Source of the DNA: Chitinophagaceae bacterium
GTDB lineage: Bacteria > Bacteroidota > Bacteroidia > Chitinophagales > Chitinophagaceae
Direction: 5' to 3'
Assembly: GCA_016786965.1 (NCBI GenBank)
Contig: JAEUVL010000324.1
Location: 1 to 8,537, forward strand
Length of the DNA stretch: 8,537 nt
The translations under genes and the position numbers were made by a program. Below, one piece after another: positions 6,080 to 8,537 of this stretch. The notes below the pieces were generated by a model. The model was not told the origin of the DNA. It searched no databases and saw only the letters and a program-made list of their open reading frames with translations. Numbering within the stretch: the first letter of the stretch is position 1; the number at the start of each line of letters is the position of its first letter.

Positions 6080-7954
6080 ATGAAAAAAATAACAGGCTCC
6101 CTGCTGCTGATTCTCTTCTTTATTACTGCCTATGCACAAACAGATCAGGATTCTGCCTGGATCAAAGAGAACTATACCAAGCAGGAACAATACATACCTA
6201 TGCGGGATGGCATCAAACTTTTTACCACCCTGTATATTCCCAACGACAACAGTGAAAAACATCCCGTACTGATGATGCGGACACCGTATTCCTGTTCGCC
6301 CTATGGCAAAGAATTTTCTTCCCGCCTTTGGAGCGGGCACTGGAAATATTATGCCAGGGAAAATTATATCATCGTTATCCAGGATGTACGGGGCCGCTGG
6401 ATGAGTGAAGGCGAATTCGCAGATGTTCGCCCTTTTAATAAAAATAAAACAGGGAATGAGACAGATGAGGCCAGCGATACTTATGATGCCATTGACTGGC
6501 TCATTAAGCATACGGCTAACAATGGCAATGTGGGCATCTTTGGCATCTCCTATCCTGGCTTCTATGCCACTATGGCGGCCGCCAGCAACCATCCGGCATT
6601 GAAAGCTGTAAGCCCGCAGGCCCCTGTAACCGATTGGTTTATGGGAGATGATTTTCACCACAACGGTGCTTTTTTTCAAATGGATGGTTTTAGTTTTTAC
6701 TCCGGATTTGGTAAGCCAAGGCCAAAGCCCACCACCGTTGGGTCACAGGGATATAATTTTCCCATCAGGGATAATTATAAATTTTATTTGAACAATACGC
6801 TGCCGGATCTGATGAAACATATGAAAGACAGTGTGCAATTCTGGAAAGACCTGTACGCACATCCCAACTACGATGACTGGTGGAAAGCAAGAAATGCAAG
6901 AGTAGCCATGTATGAAGTTAAACCCGCCATGCTGGTAGTAGGTGGTCTGTTTGATGCAGAAGATTGCTGGGGTGCCTGGAATTTGTATAAGGCAATTGAA
7001 AAACAAAGCCCTTCCACGAACAACCGGATAGTAATGGGCCCCTGGTACCATGGACAATGGGCCAGTAATGATGGCACACAATTAGGCAATGTAAAATTCA
7101 ACAGCAATACATCACAATGGTATCAAAATAATATCGAACTGCCTTTCTTTAATTATTACCTGAAAGGAAAAGGCGACCTGCCCAAAATAGCTGAAGCCAA
7201 TATCTTTTTTACCGGCGAAAATCAATGGAGAAAATTGGATCAGTGGCCGCCTGCCGGTAATGGACGGGATATTTACCTGGAAGCAAACGGCTCCCTTTCC
7301 TGGAACCGGCCCGGTGCAAAGAGCAACTTTACTGAATATATCAGTGACCCCGCACATCCTGTTCCTTACACAGAAGATGTACATTTTAGAAGAACAAGGG
7401 AATATATGACCGATGATCAACGCTTTGCCTCCCGCAGGCCAGATGTATTGACGTTTGAAACTGATCCGCTTGAAGAAGACCTAACCCTTGCCGGGCCTGT
7501 GATCGCTGACCTGAAAGTGAGCATCAGCGGCACCGATGCAGATTTTGTAGTAAAAGTGATCGATGTTTTTCCGGACGATTTCAAATATCCCGGTACTGTC
7601 CAATCAGCGGGCCGTGCAGGCAACAGCGCTTACCCGATGGACGGCTACCAGATGCTGGTACGGGGTGAGATCATGCGGGGAAAATTCAGGAATAGTTTTG
7701 AAATACCTTCTCCATTTAAACCCGGTAAAATAGAAACGGTGAAATTTGAATTGCCCGACATTGCCCATACATTCAAAAAAGGACACCGCCTGATGATACA
7801 GGTACAAAGCAGTTGGTTTCCGCTCGCCGACAGAAACCCGCAGCAATTCATGAATATTTACGAAGCAACGGCAGCCGATTTCAAAAAAGCCACCATTCGT
7901 ATTTATCATGATGCCAGTAATCCAAGCGCCATATATTTGCCAATCATCCGATAG
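6080..7954 (+). CDS. Secreted CocE/NonD-family hydrolase, probable alpha-amino acid ester hydrolase
   Basis: A 624-residue serine hydrolase of the X-Pro dipeptidyl-peptidase (S15) / CocE group. A signal peptide (1-19, cut after AYA) suggests a periplasmic or secreted enzyme. Domains: alpha/beta hydrolase from about 35 to 370 with a helical cap, then a C-terminal jelly roll (about 455-624). The triad is Ser157 (GISYPG, with Tyr158 as likely oxyanion residue), Asp292 (GGLFDAEDCWGAW) and His324 (MGPWYHGQW). As I recall the Xanthomonas citri alpha-amino acid ester hydrolase (Ser174, Asp307, His340; carboxylate cluster Asp208, Glu309, Asp310), the spacing matches and the cluster maps to Asp191, Glu294 and Asp295. 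Those acids bind the substrate's free alpha-amino group. Such enzymes hydrolyse alpha-amino acid esters and acyl groups of beta-lactams such as ampicillin and cephalexin. Length is normal. A GH20 gene follows after 15 bases. Cocaine esterase or glutaryl-acylase activity is less likely given the cluster. Confidence 0.88.
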   Translation: MKKITGSLLLILFFITAYAQTDQDSAWIKENYTKQEQYIPMRDGIKLFTTLYIPNDNSEKHPVLMMRTPYSCSPYGKEFSSRLWSGHWKYYARENYIIVIQDVRGRWMSEGEFADVRPFNKNKTGNETDEASDTYDAIDWLIKHTANNGNVGIFGISYPGFYATMAAASNHPALKAVSPQAPVTDWFMGDDFHHNGAFFQMDGFSFYSGFGKPRPKPTTVGSQGYNFPIRDNYKFYLNNTLPDLMKHMKDSVQFWKDLYAHPNYDDWWKARNARVAMYEVKPAMLVVGGLFDAEDCWGAWNLYKAIEKQSPSTNNRIVMGPWYHGQWASNDGTQLGNVKFNSNTSQWYQNNIELPFFNYYLKGKGDLPKIAEANIFFTGENQWRKLDQWPPAGNGRDIYLEANGSLSWNRPGAKSNFTEYISDPAHPVPYTEDVHFRRTREYMTDDQRFASRRPDVLTFETDPLEEDLTLAGPVIADLKVSISGTDADFVVKVIDVFPDDFKYPGTVQSAGRAGNSAYPMDGYQMLVRGEIMRGKFRNSFEIPSPFKPGKIETVKFELPDIAHTFKKGHRLMIQVQSSWFPLADRNPQQFMNIYEATAADFKKATIRIYHDASNPSAIYLPIIR

Positions 7955-7969
7955 ACTTAAACTATTTAT

Positions 7970-8537
7970 ATGCGGTTAACGATCAGTTTTTGCCTCTTAC
8001 TTCTTACAAGTATTACGTCAGCACAACAGGTAAATATCATTCCCCAACCGGCCGTGGTAAAGCTGACCGGTGAAGGCACTGGTTTCAACATTACTGCTTC
8101 CACCGTGATCGTTTTGCAGGGGAGTGGATTGGAAAAGACAGCTGCCTATCTGAATGACTACCTGCAAAAATTTTACCTGATAAAGTTGAAAGTGGTAACT
8201 AATTCAGCTTCCACCAATGCAATCCGGCTTAATTATGAACGGCTGGAAAAAGAACAACCCGGTGCTTATATAATGACGGTGGATGAAAAAGGTATATATA
8301 TCGGTGGTGATAATGCCAGTGGTACTTTTAACGGCATACAGACGCTGATACAGTTATTACCTGTGCCTGATCTTCAGCTTAAGAAACCTGGTACCTCACT
8401 AAAGATTCCCTTTCTGTACATAGAAGATACCCCCCGCTTTGCTTACCGGGGCATGCACCTGGATGTGGCCCGCCATTTTCAACCTGTTTCTTTTGTAAAG
8501 AAATATATTGATTACCTGGCACTTCATAAGATCAATA
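7970..8537 (+). CDS. GH20 beta-N-acetylhexosaminidase (5' part, runs off window)
   Basis: The frame is open from the ATG at 7970 to the window end, giving 189 residues without a stop. A signal peptide (1-18, ITSA then QQ) indicates export. Residues 21-150 form the GH20b domain that precedes the catalytic barrel: it opens with VNIIPQPAVV, and contains GAYIMTVDEKGIYIGGDNASGTFNGIQTL-type sequence at 98-126, a pattern seen in most bacterial members. IEDTPRFAYRGMHLDVARHF (151-170) is the start of the catalytic TIM barrel; Arg160 is the conserved substrate-binding Arg. The catalytic Asp-Glu pair lies beyond the window. The family removes terminal GlcNAc or GalNAc from glycans, chitin oligomers or glycoconjugates by substrate-assisted catalysis. 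It begins 15 bases after the ester hydrolase stop with an AT-rich leader, so it is probably in the same operon. Confidence 0.93.
   Translation, partial: MRLTISFCLLLLTSITSAQQVNIIPQPAVVKLTGEGTGFNITASTVIVLQGSGLEKTAAYLNDYLQKFYLIKLKVVTNSASTNAIRLNYERLEKEQPGAYIMTVDEKGIYIGGDNASGTFNGIQTLIQLLPVPDLQLKKPGTSLKIPFLYIEDTPRFAYRGMHLDVARHFQPVSFVKKYIDYLALHKIN

Noticed and set aside
1..8537. Mobile element, CRISPR array, defence or toxin-antitoxin system
   Set aside because: No transposase, integrase, direct-repeat array, nuclease or small toxin pair is visible; the genes are metabolic and composition is even.

Overview
The window reads as chromosomal DNA of a Bacteroidota bacterium, most likely Chitinophagaceae or a close relative. 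Evidence: one intergenic region has a good match to the Bacteroidota promoter (TTTG, 20-base spacer, TAnnTTTG); leaders are mostly AT-rich without a Shine-Dalgarno; one protein has a lipoprotein signal; and the asparaginase resembles the Elizabethkingia (Flavobacterium) enzyme. Base composition and codon use look even. I see no insertion sequence, integrase, tRNA, rRNA or CRISPR array. No gene-free stretch exceeds about 130 bases.

Layout. (1) 2-460, plus: 3' end of a sugar phosphate isomerase/epimerase-type TIM barrel, ending at a bidirectional hairpin terminator. (2) 3126-495, minus: a tight three-gene operon of Tat-exported glycosylasparaginase, CutC and an unrecognised lipoprotein, with an 8-base overlap and a 3-base gap. 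(3) 3258-5451, plus: an operon of NAD(P)H-dependent FMN reductase and two different pirins, behind a promoter whose spacer carries a perfect 12-base palindrome. (4) 5951-5472, minus: an NTF2/SnoaL-like protein convergent with the second pirin; both stop codons lie symmetrically in one 13-bp hairpin. (5) 6080 to the window end, plus: a secreted alpha-amino acid ester hydrolase-type enzyme followed after 15 bases by the 5' part of a secreted GH20 beta-N-acetylhexosaminidase.

How the genes may work together. The reductase-pirin operon looks like a quinone, flavonoid or electrophile response unit: a flavin reductase plus two metal-cupin proteins, one of which belongs to the subgroup with known quercetinase activity. 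The asparaginase cuts the GlcNAc-Asn bond of glycoproteins, and the GH20 enzyme removes terminal GlcNAc or GalNAc, so both fit glycoprotein or amino-sugar scavenging, although they are in separate transcription units. The ester hydrolase keeps the catalytic triad and the carboxylate cluster that bind alpha-amino acyl groups; its natural substrate is unknown.

Most genes are familiar families. The points most worth following are the palindromic operator candidate, the asparaginase-CutC-lipoprotein coupling, the complete ester-hydrolase active site, and the mirrored stop codons in the convergent hairpin. I did not find a clearly new defence or mobile system.
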